From the NCBI GenBank assembly GCA_008694505.1, contig VZDJ01007753.1, positions 10,635,666 through 10,699,665 on the forward strand: a stretch of DNA of 64,000 bases, written 5' to 3'. Shown here piece after piece: positions 1-12,440 of the stretch. The position numbers and the translations under genes were made by a program. Within the stretch, counting starts at the first letter, position 1. Each line of letters begins with the position of its first letter. The notes under the pieces were generated by a model. It was given only the letters and a program-made list of their open reading frames with translations. It ran no database searches and was not told where the DNA came from. The DNA is from Cyanoderma ruficeps. Its lineage: Eukaryota; Chordata; Aves; Passeriformes; Timaliidae.

Positions 1-2356
1 GGAGGACAGGAAAATGTTTCTGTTATTGAACTCCTTGGCACTGTCTTGCTCGAGGATATTTATTTTAATAAACACAAGGTCGTTATGCTGGCATGAGGAC
101 ACCACAGGTTCTCCCTAAGTGTTACTATCTGATTACATGTTATCTATCTTGCTGCTGTATCTATAGCTGAATTCTGTCAGCCTCAACTGAGCAGCTCCTG
201 TTAAAATTAGAAAAAAACCTCAAGGGAGGGCAGTCTCATAAACAGAGGACTCTAATTCTAGACAGTTAGCAGACAGCTCCATATGCAGGAACAGCTCCAG
301 CTCCTTTGTGCTGCTTGCTCTATCAAGCACCTGTCACCTCACAGTAAGCTGCAAGAATTGCATCTATCTCTGCATACTAAGGACAAGGTTGTTGATGTCT
401 TACTTACCTGTTTTATTTTGTATGCAGAATAGAATGTAGCAATGGAGGTGCTGATCATTAAGAAGCTTTTTTGAAAGTTGTAGATGTTTGGATATTATCC
501 TGACTGAATCTAGAAGGAACAATTGCATACTCTGGCCCTTCTCTGTGGTAGACTAATTATACTGTCAGATCAGCTAATGCCACTCAGTTTTATGGATGTT
601 TTAGTCCACTTCTGCTGCCACAAAGTACCAATTTGCCACAATGCAGAGCAGCAAAAGCAGTATGATGAAAACTCACTTGTGGTTTTGAAAAATCTTTTAG
701 AAATGATCAGTGTGCTTCCAGTGAGAACAGTCTCATTGTTACTTCTTTTCTGTGACAATGAATGCAGAAATAAATGCTCTTGGAAAATATTTGAGAGACA
801 GTTCTGTTCTCTGTCTCCAGTGAAATGACCAAATAGTCTTATGTAACATTTGGAATGAAGAGGGAAGAGAATTAAAAGATCATTGAAGGGGGAGGGACCA
901 AAAAACCCAAACTCTCAAGCATTCACTTCCATCACTTATCAGAGATTGAGCTTTTCCTGGATCAAAATATAGAGACCACGCTCCACCCTCTATCATCCTT
1001 TACACTGAAAAATACAAGGAAAACACTTTGTTGGAATTCTGTAGACCTAGCAGATACAGCAGTTACTGGGAGTTAAGTGAATGCGGAAGGGGGACAAAGG
1101 GAATTTCTTTTTTTACTTATTCTAACCTAAGGAAAAATTGGGAAAGAAATTATCTCAAGCTAAAATAAATAATATAATAGAGTATGTGTCTCAATTCCTG
1201 AACTACTAGAAAATCATGGGGTTTTTTAAGACTTCAATTATTAGAGTATGTTTTTTTCTAAAATCAGAATGAAACTTCAAATGTTCATAGCAAACATATA
1301 GCTTAGAAAGTCACATCTATGACTTACTATTGCATTTGAAAATCATGTATACACTGTGTATCCATTTTCTCAGAGTCAGAGAATGATAAAAATATTCTCA
1401 ATGGTCATAGTAATGTAAAAGAGTAGAAATACTTCTTCCTTTAAAAATGGATAAAAATTTGGATGCTGCCAAGAGCAATTAATCTTACTGTTAACTCTGC
1501 CATTTATAACAAAACCTGTAATTCAAAAAGCATTTTTAATTATCTTTCACTTTCAGGCTGTCAGCCACTTTGGTGATATATTATATATTCCTTGTTAGCA
1601 ATGATCTCTAGGATATCTGGTTTCTTAAACATTTTCTAGCACTTCAGTTCCCTCAAGATAAATAACTTGCTCTATGTTTTAGTGAAGAGAAGCAACCAAG
1701 TTCTCATTTTCAAATCCTGTAATTTTTCCTACACACACTCTTCAAAAAAAAAAAAAAACCTGAAGGCCTTCTGGACCTGGAAGATTTAAAGACAATGAAC
1801 AATTCAGCCACAGAAAGAATTTCTCAAAGCTCTGTTTTCAAAAGACACTTAAAAACAAGTTCCAGTGCATTTCTTTCAATACTGAGTATGACCGTTTGCC
1901 TATGCTTGCCGGAATACTTTGCACTACCCAAAGCATCACCCAGAGCAAGTACAATCCTGTGCCACGTTTGCCATCAAATATTACTTCCATCATGAGTACA
2001 TCTGGCAAATAGATTTAATTCCTTTTATCAACTTTAGGCACCCTAGGTACAAACGGTCTTCTCAGTAACCCTAACTACCCAAACTGTTTCAAAGTTTGCC
2101 TTTTGAAAATTTACTCTGTTGTGATTGTTCCTCCTTCTGATATTATTCATTATTAAACATCTCTTCTGAATCACTACACACGGTAAAGCACAATTGCCTC
2201 AGCTTTCTGTGTCTTTTTGCGCCTATTTTGCATGCACTCCATCTCTACTACATATTACTATGCACATCCAGATCCATTCAATCCATTATTGTCCTTTCAG
2301 CTCCCACAGGTGATTCAATGTTTTGTAAAGCAGATGTCAGAATCACATAATCATAA

Positions 2357-2412
2357 CTATTATTATTGTTATTATTGTTGCTGCTGTTTTTATCATTATT
2401 ATTACAGTAATA
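2357..2412. repeat. imperfect ATT/GTT trinucleotide microsatellite
   Basis: The + strand is an interrupted series of TAT/TTA/TTG/CTG triplets that ends in ATTATTATTACAG. This is a simple sequence repeat, probably variable in length between individuals. It explains the odd Tyr/Cys-rich reading frame that crosses it. Confidence 0.8.
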
Positions 2413-3179
2413 ACAAAGCAAAGGAAGCATTGATGTAAAAGCTGTTTTTAGATGCAAACGTATCTCTTCCTTGGTTTGTTACAGGCTTTACTGCAAACCT
2501 TTTGCTACACAGATGTTGAACCTGTCTGGCATCAAACATCCTTCTTGCAGATCTGCTGCTTGGCAGCTGAAATTTCCCCTGATGTATTTGTCCTTCAGCA
2601 AGCAAGTTTCCTGCTTTGTGTTCTGATTACTCTTTGTGGGAAGGGGAGTAGAGAATGGAAGATCTTTATAGTAACTCTTAAAGTACTGGTATACTACAAA
2701 AAAGTAAATAAGAAACATAATTGGGATTATAAATTAGAAGAAAATGTTAAACGGTTCAATGTCTATTCAGGAAAATGTAAATTTTTTTTCAACTCATCAA
2801 TAACCTATAAAAATTACTTAATATTTGCAAAAGAGATAAAAACTTCTTTCTTGATTTCAGGCCACAAGATTCAAATGTGAAATTCAGACCTGACAGTGAC
2901 ATTGTTGAAGTGCATCTCTCTTTGCACTGAAAATCTCCTTCTCAAAAAGAAGTATTCTTCTTTTGTCCACCTTCCTATTGTACAACATCACTCAGTCTTA
3001 AATGATGTCCATGCCTAGCCACCGATATCACACCTTTGTTTTGAGCAGATTTGCCCCAGGGATTACTTTAACCAAATTTGGAAAACACTTTAACATCATC
3101 TAACACAAGGTGTTGCATAAAGGGAGGAAGGGGGACACCTATTGTTTAATACAAGTCAGAGATTTTATAAAGAAATCCT

Positions 3180-3480
3180 CCGACTAATCACATATTCCTG
3201 AATACTGCTGTGCGTTTTCATTTAATAGCTCCAAAACTAATTATTATGTAGCTACCTCAGTGTTTTGAGAAACATAACATGCAGTTATTTTGTGATTGCA
3301 TGTTATTTTTTCATAGCAACCTTGTCACTTCAAGAGGCCTTAAAACATAATTAAAATATCAGAGATCCTATGATTAAGCTGAAGAGAGGCTTGTGCTTTG
3401 AAAATTCATCATTCACCTACACTATTTAATGGCTCTTCAGAAAATTTTAGCTTAAAAGACATTAAATAATACGCATTAGG
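3180..3480. promoter_or_regulatory. candidate conserved non-coding element with inverted repeat
   Basis: The block is dense in homeodomain-type cores (CTAATTATTATG, CATAATTAAAATA, CATTAAATAATACGCATTAGG) and has the balanced, non-repetitive texture typical of conserved vertebrate enhancers. Inside it, ATAACATGCA (3274-3283) and its exact reverse complement TGCATGTTAT (3297-3306) flank a 13-base spacer. Calling it an enhancer is inference; the motifs and the inverted repeat are seen directly. Confidence 0.3.
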
Positions 3481-4342
3481 TCAAACAGCAAAAAGAACAG
3501 TTCCCATTTCTTTCATAAGGTATGTCAATACATTCAGCCACGAAGAACAACCACTTTTGGGGCTGCTCTGTAAGCTGCTGTAAATGGCAATTCAATATAC
3601 TTTAAAAAAAAAAGAAGTTGGACATTTTCTGCAAGTGGGACAGGCAAGCACCAACCCATTCATACAGACAAGGAAGCAAGACTCAAGCAAACTGTCTATT
3701 CATTGCTCTCCCACAGAAAGGACTTGCAGACACAATGCATACACCAAGAAGTAGCTCAAAATTAGGATTTCACTGAAAAACCTAGATGATGCATACATGC
3801 TCTCATAATAATAAGAGATTTATTTTGTGTTTGTAACTCATACACTTTTTATGTTATATATTCCAACGTGAAATGATAAAATCTACATTAATGTGGTAGA
3901 AAATGTTAATTTTCAATGACACTGGCCAGGATATGAAAACAGTTTGTCAAAATGAATGTGGCATGGAGCTTGAATTCACTTCCCTTTTTCCCAGACACAC
4001 AAATCTCCAGTCAAATCCACCCTAGGCTCCTCTACTGTAATCCAAAATCAAATCAGTAACCAAAAAATAAGGTGGCTTTGACCCAAAGCAGTATTTTTTC
4101 ATTATCTTGAAAAGAATTTCAGGAATGAGCTACAGGCCTTTGGAAAACACAAAATTCATTACTAATCTTCATCAAGCATTTCTCCATCAAGATGTGGTTG
4201 TCTAATTTTCAAGTTCAGATGTTTACTGGAACATTCTTTTAAGCTATTGAATTTTTATAACCCCAAAATTCACTTGACAGGACAACAAGGATGTCTTTAA
4301 GCTTCATGTCAATAAAGATACCCCTATCATTTAATAGCACGT

Positions 4343-4680
4343 AATCACAGAATATCCTGAGTTGGAAGGGCCTCACAAGCATCATCAAGTCCAACTCCTG
4401 GCCCTGCACAGGGCAGCCCAAAAATCACACCCTTTGCCTGAGAAAATTGTCAAAGCACTTCTTGAGCTCTATCAGGCTGGTGCTGTGACCACTTCCCTGG
4501 AGAGCCTGTTCCAGTGCCCAAACATCTCTTTGGGTAGAATCTTTTCCTGATATCCAACCTAAACCTTCCCGACAGAGCTTTGTCCCACTGCCTTGGATCC
4601 TGTCACTGCTTACCAGGGAGAAGAGATCTGCTCCTCCACTTCCCTCCATGAGAGGAGGGGAAGACCCAATGAGGTCTCCT
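4343..4680 (-). mobile_element. CR1 LINE, 3' fragment (minus strand)
   Basis: Read on the + strand it begins AATCACAGAATATCCTGAG and runs into TTGGAAGGGCCTCACAAG, then CCAACTCCTGGCCCTGCACA. This is the reverse complement of the standard avian CR1 3' end, so the element lies on the minus strand with its tail at 4343. Later blocks (CACTTCTTGAGCTCTATCAG, GTGACCACTTCCCTGG, CTTTTCCTGATATCCAACCT) follow CR1 in the expected order. It is 5'-truncated at about 4680, as most CR1 copies are. Many substitutions and small gaps mean it is not recent. The overlapping reading frames (4362-4550 and 4425-4649) are not genes. Confidence 0.9.
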
Positions 4681-6759
4681 ATCAGTAAAAATTATGTATA
4701 AATTGTGTTAGAGAATCTCACAAAAAAAAATCAACATAAGAATGGTCAGATTTCTAATACTTAGAGAGTCTTAATAGCATATATAACATTCATTATGTGT
4801 TGAATACTAAGATTCTCAGCAAGAAAGAAGAAAGGCAACAATCTACTTGAATGATCAGAGAAAAGTACAGGAAAATATGTATCTAATGGCCTGAAGTTTT
4901 GCATTAATAACTTTAGTCTATTTTGCATCTACAATAACCAGCATCTTCTATTTAAAGTAGAACTTATTTCAAAATCATTTCCCCTCCTAGAACCCCATTA
5001 TGGACATTCTCATATATAATTTTAAATATTTGAAGTTTTCAGTGGGATAAGATCATCCTAAGCAGTTAGCAACTCACAGCTGAATTTAGAAGATAATGTT
5101 AATTACAGTAGAGAGAAAAGATAATCTCAATGCTCAATATTCAAGCTGCTTGTAGATTTAAAAAATAATAAATACTGTAACAAAAATAATGGATTATACA
5201 GCTTTAGATTTACTATGTTCTTACCACAGCTGGTGGCTGAAAACACTGCCAAGGGTCAAAATTAGAAACTGAGAATTTCCTGGAGATCAGGTAGCCTATA
5301 ACTATGGGCCCATTCAGCTCACACTATTCAGCTTCTGAAGGCTAATTTTCTAGCCTTTTTTTTTTTTAATTATCTGTAATAGAAAGTGAAAGCACAGAAG
5401 AAAGATCCTTTAAAATATCTCAAATTATGAAAGACTGCACAATCAGTACAGGAATGTAAGAAAAGGCTATAAACCAAATGTCTTCATTACTCCTACTGGG
5501 AACTGTAGATTGCTAATTTCTCTTAAAAATCCAGCAGCTATATAAAATAACTAGCAAATAACATTCTAAGTTTGAAGACTGTGTGTGATTGGAGACACGG
5601 AGAACTTCTGCTTAGCTTTCTCAAGATATTTTTCCAGACCTAATGTTTGCTAAAACGAACACTAATGCATGAACCAAAGCTCAAGTAGCAACATCTTGAG
5701 GTGGCCAAAACAGAAACTGTCAAAGGGAGAGAGGAGTTTTTGGTTTTAAGATTTCTGCCAAATACATGGAGACATGAGTGGGGATTTACAACTGCATGTT
5801 ACAGAATCCATGGGTTTCACAGGGTGGTTTTGTGATTTCCCATTGCCCCATTTGACACACCAGCATACTTTTTATCTTCCTACAGAGATAAAGACTAGGT
5901 CAGAATTTAGACCTGTTTTTCCTATCCATGAGAATATTTCTATTTCCTTAACGAGACTGAGTTTCACTTGTCCTGACTGCTTTCACAAATGTGTAATTTA
6001 TCTGAACTAGAGGAAAATATATTACAGACTTGTCTATTTCAAGCATTTAGAAGTTAACTGAGACCTCAAAATGACTTGCAATTAATTTACTGAAACAAGG
6101 GGAGAGGTAAGGTAGGTAAGGTACAGGAACTTTTTGGACAGCTTCACCTTAATTTTGTGAAAAAAAATTCCACATATATCTGAAAGCTAAATTTGTAGGA
6201 AATGACAAATCTATCACCCAAACTGAACTGACATGAGTCAGAAGCGGGATGATAGTGCTCATAACCTTATCAGCCTCCTCTAACAGGAGCCAGATAATGA
6301 GCTCAAAGTTAGAATGCCATATAATAGTCGCAGAGGACACTTAACCATGGATGGAAAATCCAGTGAATTAGTGTGGACATGTGAAATGCACAATATATAA
6401 TCAGAAATATATTATTCATGGAGAAGGTTACAAGCTTGAGCTGTAAGTTTTACTGTCAGCAACTGACCCCTTACTATGTGAAATGTTACTGATGTCAACT
6501 GGCAAGGCTACAAATGAGTCTTTATGGTGTAAGGAAACACCATCCTCACTTTACACTTGTAAACTGAGTAACAACAGATTGGAGTCTGGCTACAGCAATA
6601 TCAGTATGTATGCACAATAGAAATCAAATAAAAAATTAATACGTGCTCCTAAAGTTAATAGAGCTACCATGGAGTGTTCTAGCTGTCTGCAGAAGAGGAA
6701 AGACACATTTAAAAGATGCCATGTGAAAAGTGACCTGTTTCATTTGACTTATTTTCAAG

Positions 6760-6880
6760 GTTTGAGGTAGAGGGAAAAGCAGAAATCTTCAGTGGCGAGA
6801 GGTATGAATCACTGCAAGGACAAGAGGACGCCCACGGTGCCACCGACAACTTGAATGAAGGGAGCCCAGATGGCTTTCAA
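6760..6880 (+). CDS. candidate internal coding exon (40 codons), unknown gene
   Basis: A pyrimidine-rich run ending TTTGACTTATTTTCAAG, a good 3' splice site, precedes base 6760. The sequence breaks at a plausible 5' splice site, TTTCAA|GTAAAT. Between them the frame starting at 6761 is open for 40 codons and reads as an ordinary acidic, soluble segment that includes GERYESLQGQEDAHGATDN. It has 10 Asp/Glu against 2 Lys/Arg. Half of its third codon positions are G or C and it holds four CpGs (6796, 6829, 6835, 6844), unlike its surroundings. At 121 nt it would enter with one base of a split codon and leave in phase 0, so skipping it would shift the frame. An in-frame stop lies upstream at about 6731, so it could not be a first exon. 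I do not recognise the protein. It may instead be a conserved non-coding patch or chance. Confidence 0.3.
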
Positions 6881-8119
6881 GTAAATACAAGTTCATTTCT
6901 GGCTACCCCAGCTTACTTATCAATAGCAAGGCATAGAGGAGTGAGCAAGCCTACTGCACATCCATCATTCACATTTCTCCATTTCATTATAGACAGAAAA
7001 TGCACTTGCGGCATGTTAAGCTGAAATAGCTCTTGGCATGAGTCAGAGAAGAAAAACCGTAAAAGATCAGCCAGGAGGAAATGCAAAATTGTTTAAAACT
7101 GGTGAAGCGTTTGTTTCTCCCAGTTTCTGGAAAAGGAGACTGCCTCATTTTGCAGAAAACTAACCCAATTTAAAAAAACCAATACAAAATTTCTTATTTC
7201 CTGATTCTTATGAAAAGTACAATTTTTTAGCTTCCATTCCTCCCTATTAGGTGTTCAAAAGGAGGATAGACATACAGAAAAAACCCCTATTTTCTAAAAT
7301 ATATCTTCTCCTTTTTCCTTTCATATCTTTTTTTTTTCCCCTAGGATTATCAGGGTTTACTTACACCAAAGACATTAATGCTGAAACAGTATTTTAAAAT
7401 ACCGCCTAATATATTTATAGGGTTTAGTCATCCTTTACTATGTCAAGAGGCTGAAGCACATAAAGGCTTTCCCTCCACTGCCTGCTAAATGTGCTCTAAT
7501 ACCCTGAAATTCTCTTCCCCTAGATGTTGTGAACACCAGAGAAGAATCCTGCTGCTCTTTTTCTGTCTACAAACTACTACCTGCTTCTGATGGAAAACCA
7601 ACACTCTAGTCTCCCTTCACAATCCAGATGGAGGTAAATTCAGTCACCTCCCCATTGCTGAAACCATGTTCTGTAGTCATCAGATGATAAAATGAACCTA
7701 AAAATCTTGATGCATTTATTTTATCTTTACTTTATCACTTCTTTTGCTTCAATAAAAGGACAGTTAAACAATGTTATAAGGGAAAAGTAGAAAATTATGG
7801 CTCATTTAATATAGAGCATAAATCGAAAGGATGGGGAAAAACTGCAGAATCCAGGAATTAACCATTTTGAAGGTAACAAGAGAATGTAAAAAAGTTGAAA
7901 AATAAAATTTTCTGTGCAATACAACTACATCATGGACAGCAGCAGTTCATGCTTTCTCTAATATTGCTGGTCACAGTAGGTGAGGGCTCACACGCACCAA
8001 ATAACCCACTGCTATAGAGATCAACAGGTCAGATCAAATGATCACATAACCAATCCACTACTAAAAGGTATATAAACAAATATATTAAAAAATTAGTAAA
8101 TAAAATAATGCTGAAGAAA

Positions 8120-8136
8120 TAGTAATAATAATAATT
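8120..8136. repeat. short (TAA)n tract
   Basis: AGTAATAATAATAATT is a minor simple repeat in the AT-rich flank just before the CR1 copy at 8159. It could be part of the target region. Confidence 0.5.
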
Positions 8137-8158
8137 AAAAAAATAGACAGTCTACTTA

Positions 8159-8760
8159 CTGAACGTGAGCCAGTCGTGTACCCAAGTGGCCAAGCAGGCC
8201 AGTGGCAATCCTGTCCTGTTTCAGAAATAGTGTGCCCAGCAGGACCAGGGCAGTGCTCAAGTCCTAAGGAAACTTGGTGTGACTGTGTGAATGTGGGGTG
8301 TGGAGCTGTGAAAGAGCCTCGGCCCCAGCTCAGGTGGGACAAGTGTGACTGCCAGAGTGGCTCCCGGAGGACTGGGCAGAGAAGTTGCCGTAAGAAAGAC
8401 CTTACCCCTCCCTACAAGTACCCGAAAGGTGGTTGTTGCAAAGTGGGGCTTGGTCTCTTCTCCCAGGTAACAACTGGCAGGACAAGAGAAAATTACCTCA
8501 AATGGTGCTAAAAAAGATTTAGATTGGATATTAGAAAAAAAAAATCCTCACTGAAAGGGTTTTTAAACATTAGGACAGGCTTCCCAGGAAAGTGGTGGAA
8601 CCACTGTCCTCAGAAGAGTGGAAAAAATGTGTAGATGTGGTGCTTAAGGGGCATGGTGTAGTAGAAGAGCTGGCAGTGTCAGGTTAATATTTGGATGACA
8701 TGGTTAATGGCTGATGGATGATCTTAGAGATATTTTTCAACCTTAGTGTTTCTATGAAAT
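8159..8760 (+). mobile_element. CR1 LINE, 3' part with rearranged middle (plus strand)
   Basis: The left part (GAACGTGAGCCAGTCGTGTA, CCAAGTGGCCAAGCAGGCCA, AATAGTGTGCCCAGCAGGAC) matches the end of the CR1 ORF2 region. The right part (GGTTGTTGCAAAGTGGGGCT, TTAGATTGGATATTAG, CACTGAAAGGGTTTTTAAAC, GGATGATCTTAGAGATATTT) matches the CR1 3' end in plus orientation, finishing near the usual TTCTATGA tail. Between about 8253 and 8380 the expected segment is missing or replaced by sequence I cannot align to CR1, so this copy carries an internal deletion or replacement. It is inactive. The 111-codon frame at 8176-8511 crosses this junction and is not a gene. Confidence 0.9.
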
Positions 8761-11700
8761 TAAATTTAAAAAAATATTCCTCACTCAACAGTTTTGTTGC
8801 GTATTTCATGCTGTTGTCATATTTTACACATAACAAGTATAGTGTCCTACACGCTTTCTTTAAGGGGTCATCCTTGGTTTTAAGGCATATAAAATAGCTC
8901 AAAGATCTCACGAATACAAACATTTTTGATCCAATGCACTAAGCAAGCACTACTCTAACAGTCAAATGCTCGTTTCTACTACTTGTGAAGAGCGTACCTG
9001 CACCCAGCCCTTCCCTATCCATCCCATTCACAAAGGAAGGGAGAATAGGCAACAATCCAGTGACTAGAATGCTAGTAAAAAAATATGAGCACAACATTGG
9101 TAAGCTTCTCTCAAACATTCCTCTCCACAGAAATCTCCATTAATTATTGTATTTATGTTAAAAATATTTTTTAAAAAAATCCCCAAAGTAAACCATAAAG
9201 TCTCTAGCACCCTACATCCACAAAATATTAAAGTTCACAACCTATGAAACATCCAAGCTGATAGGGGTGTCCTGCTTTCTGCTCATATACAAAACCAGAC
9301 ATTGAAGAAACAACCCACAAAAAAGGTTTTTTGTCTTTCTCTGCTTGAAGAAGTGTGTGCCAGGCATGTGTCAGATGTTAGTCACTATTGCTTAAGGCAC
9401 ATGTACATAGACTATGCAAATGAAGAGAGAATATTCTATCAGACTGAAAACGTCAAAAGATTCTGGATTGGTCAACAATCCCTAAACTCTCAAAATGAAC
9501 TCAGATAAAACAAAACCTTAAGAAAGAAAAAAAAATGTTTCTGCATGTTTTGGCATTTAACATTAAGGTTTTTTAGGCAGATCACGATCATACCATTTCT
9601 CAAGAGCAGAAGCGTGTGGGAATCAACATACAGCCATTTCCTATATTGTAACAGAACTACTAATCTTCTTCATCCTTTCCTTACTGGAAAAAAAAGTTTT
9701 AGTATTTTATTTTAACATTGATATTTTCATTTTTTAATACACAGTTTGTTACTGTTTAGCTCTTATAAGATTTTCCCTCCTATTCCAGATGAGCAGACAG
9801 AGGAAGATAATAGCAACACAACCGGAAAGAAAACAGATCTCCTGTGTATTTGGTTGTTTTGTACATACAGAATCAACCAAGTGAGAAAACTACATCTCTG
9901 AAGAACACAAACTAAAGGAAGAAACAGCATGATCTACATGCAGAAAGACAGCTCGGCAGTAATATTTTCCTATCACAAGGACTTGATCCCAAGCTCATAA
10001 AAACTGAAAGTGCAGTCACAACCATTCTGGAGGGATTAGGAATTCTAACTAGTACTTGTAGGCACAAGAAGACGACCAAGAAGAGCAAGAATAAATTAGG
10101 AAGATCAAGTAAAACTGATACCGACCATCTGGGACCCAAGGACTCAGTCATCTGTTGTTTGTTTTGAGGCAGTTTAAATGGAAGAGGGCACAGTGAACCT
10201 GTGGCACATTCAGGACAGGTTCAGACACAAGGCAGAGCGCTTAAAAGTGTGTTAGAGTTCAATAAATGACCCACTTGCAATCAATCTTACCACTGTGAAA
10301 AGTAATTTTACTTAATGAGGGGAACACTATTTTAATATTTCAGATTAATCTGAGGAAACGAGAAGCCATCCAGTTTTCCCTAGTTTTTCTCTTAACCTCA
10401 GCCACATTTGACTGAGTATGTTCTTTATACAAGGGGAAAAAATTTAAATTGCAATCAATTACAAATTTAATATGCAACGCTCCATGTATTCAGGAAAAAG
10501 TTATGTAGTCCAAATTATGGATGTATGTGAGATTAATACTTTCCTATAGAAATTGGTGAAAACTAGGAAAACAGTTTTCCATCATAAAATGCAGAATTTT
10601 GCAGGAATGTTGTGGACAGAATTTCATAGAGGGCAATGTCAAAATTAATCATTATACATTCCTATTAATTTCAATAATGTTAAAATATTTCTAAGGCAAA
10701 CATTAATTCCTAATATACCCTTTGTTTTGAACTATGATATAATCAATATTATTTGAACTGTAGGCACCACCATCTTTTGAAATTATTAAAACAAATTCTT
10801 TAAGAAATAAGAAATTCAGTTTTTCATTTCAAATTGGAAATTAAAGAAAACAATCGCAATTTGTTGGGATTTCCTGTTAGAAAAATAATTCAAGATCATT
10901 TGTAACTTCAAAGTGTTATTTGTGGCTAAATATATCCCACACTGAGAAACCTAAGAAAATTCTCATTTTGAGCATATATGAACATAAATATGGGTGTCTC
11001 ACTATTTTTGTCATCACTAATTAAACCTTTGCAGTTTCAGTGCTGGTCAGTATCCAAAGAATTTAAGATTACAATCTCATCACTAAGAAATACTATCAAC
11101 TGTAGTGCAAGATGAGTTACTTTTTTAGACAAGTTGTTTCTATATCATTGGCATACATCGCTCACTATTTTCATATTTCAAAGTCCTAGTCTTTTATGTA
11201 TATAAGCGTTCATCAACAATTCTCTTAAGAAACTCAAATTCTGGATTTTCAGGAGGACAGAAGAGTATATTAACTTTGCCTAATATTAGATAATGAATGT
11301 GGGAGACTTGTCTCCCCTGGGGCCATACATAATCCACAGCGAGCAAGAGAATTCTTCAGAGAACAACTCAGATCTTTCTGTCAGACTTCTGGTCATGGTC
11401 ACCTGAAAAAGATCCTCTTTGTCCTCTTTAGATACAGAATACTTCTTAGAGAGTAAACAAACATACCTTCAAGAAATGAACATTTTCACCTGAAACAAGG
11501 AAGCACAAATACTTTTTTCCTTCCTAACAGTTTAAAGAATGCTCAAATTAGTTCTTGTAAAAGAAAAAGATTGGTACAAGAACTGGAAGTCAAGACTCAA
11601 ACATCAGAATTCGAGTTAAGAAACCCTCATCTAGTACAAGAGTATTAGGAGTTCACTACCAAGTCGAATTTCTAAATTGGTCATTGATTAGCTATCACAT

Positions 11701-12289
11701 GGAATGTAACTCCTTTAAATTCTTAGGACATGATTTCAGACATACCAAAAGAACTCATTTTGGTTTGTTTCTCCATCTCTCAATGGATTGGTTTCTCCAT
11801 CTTCAGGTTTAGGCTGCATCTGTCACTACAACATACATGTGAAGGGATAGAAGCCCACCCAAGTGGCATTCACACTAATTGTTTAATAATCGAAATAATA
11901 ATCGAAAAGCACCTTCAGGACATGAAGGGTGTATTAAGTATTGCAAGCTCCTGCCTCTTTTCAAAAGAAAGTTACTAGTGCTTGCAAAAGCAAAAATGAC
12001 TCAATGTAATTAAACAACCAAGACTCTTGCCAAGTCTGCAGTGTACAAGCCTGTACCCCAGTCAGAAGCCAGAACACTCAGGACCAATCCTGCTGAGCTG
12101 TCCTCATTACAACAGGGCAAACAAAGATGTTTTCTTTATGTTCCCTCAATAATTACATTTGATCTGCCTCACTGAGGATCTCCTGCTAGCAATGAAAAGT
12201 ATGAAGTGTTTCAATGGGTCAGTCTCTAGCTGTTTTATTTTCATTTCAAACATAGCAGACACTTCCTATTAATAATTTCCAAGGCAATA

Positions 12290-12440
12290 ACCAGTGTACT
12301 TTCCCATCTTAAGCCTTTCCAGTGACGATGAGCCAATTACACATTAACTGAAAGCTCAGCTAGCAATTTATCCTAATTTGCCAATGAGCACAAAGTAAAA
12401 TGAGCTTTTTCTAAGACTTCAGATGTTCTGTGACCAGAGG
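12290..12440. promoter_or_regulatory. candidate conserved non-coding element
   Basis: The sequence has clustered CCAATTACACATTAACTG, AGCAATTTATCCTAATTTGC and CACAAAGTAAAATGAGC words, meaning homeodomain TAAT/ATTA cores plus a SOX-like CACAAAG, with no simple-repeat character. The enhancer reading is inference from texture; no promoter elements are visible. Confidence 0.22.

Larger units (their letters stand above)
1..4342. other. non-genic AT-rich DNA
   Basis: No gene is supported here. Open frames of up to 142 codons (for example 2452-2880 on the + strand) show no family resemblance and have the hydrophobic, Phe/Leu/Lys-rich make-up expected of translated AT-rich DNA. The stretch contains a run of 15 A at 1744-1758, an ATT microsatellite near 2.4 kb and a conserved-looking block at about 3.2-3.5 kb, each listed separately. 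The rest looks like unique intergenic or intronic sequence. Confidence 0.75.
4681..8158. other. unique AT-rich DNA with one exon-like island
   Basis: Mostly featureless AT-rich sequence with short A/T runs. The exception is a small GC- and CpG-richer island at about 6.76-6.88 kb with splice-like borders, listed separately. From 8040 to 8158 the DNA is very AT-rich with a short TAATAA tract just before the CR1 copy that follows. Confidence 0.7.

Noticed and set aside
2452..2880. Longest open frame (142 codons, +)
   Set aside because: Low-complexity hydrophobic and Lys/Asn/Phe-rich translation, no domain, no CpG or GC rise and no promoter context; consistent with chance in AT-rich DNA.
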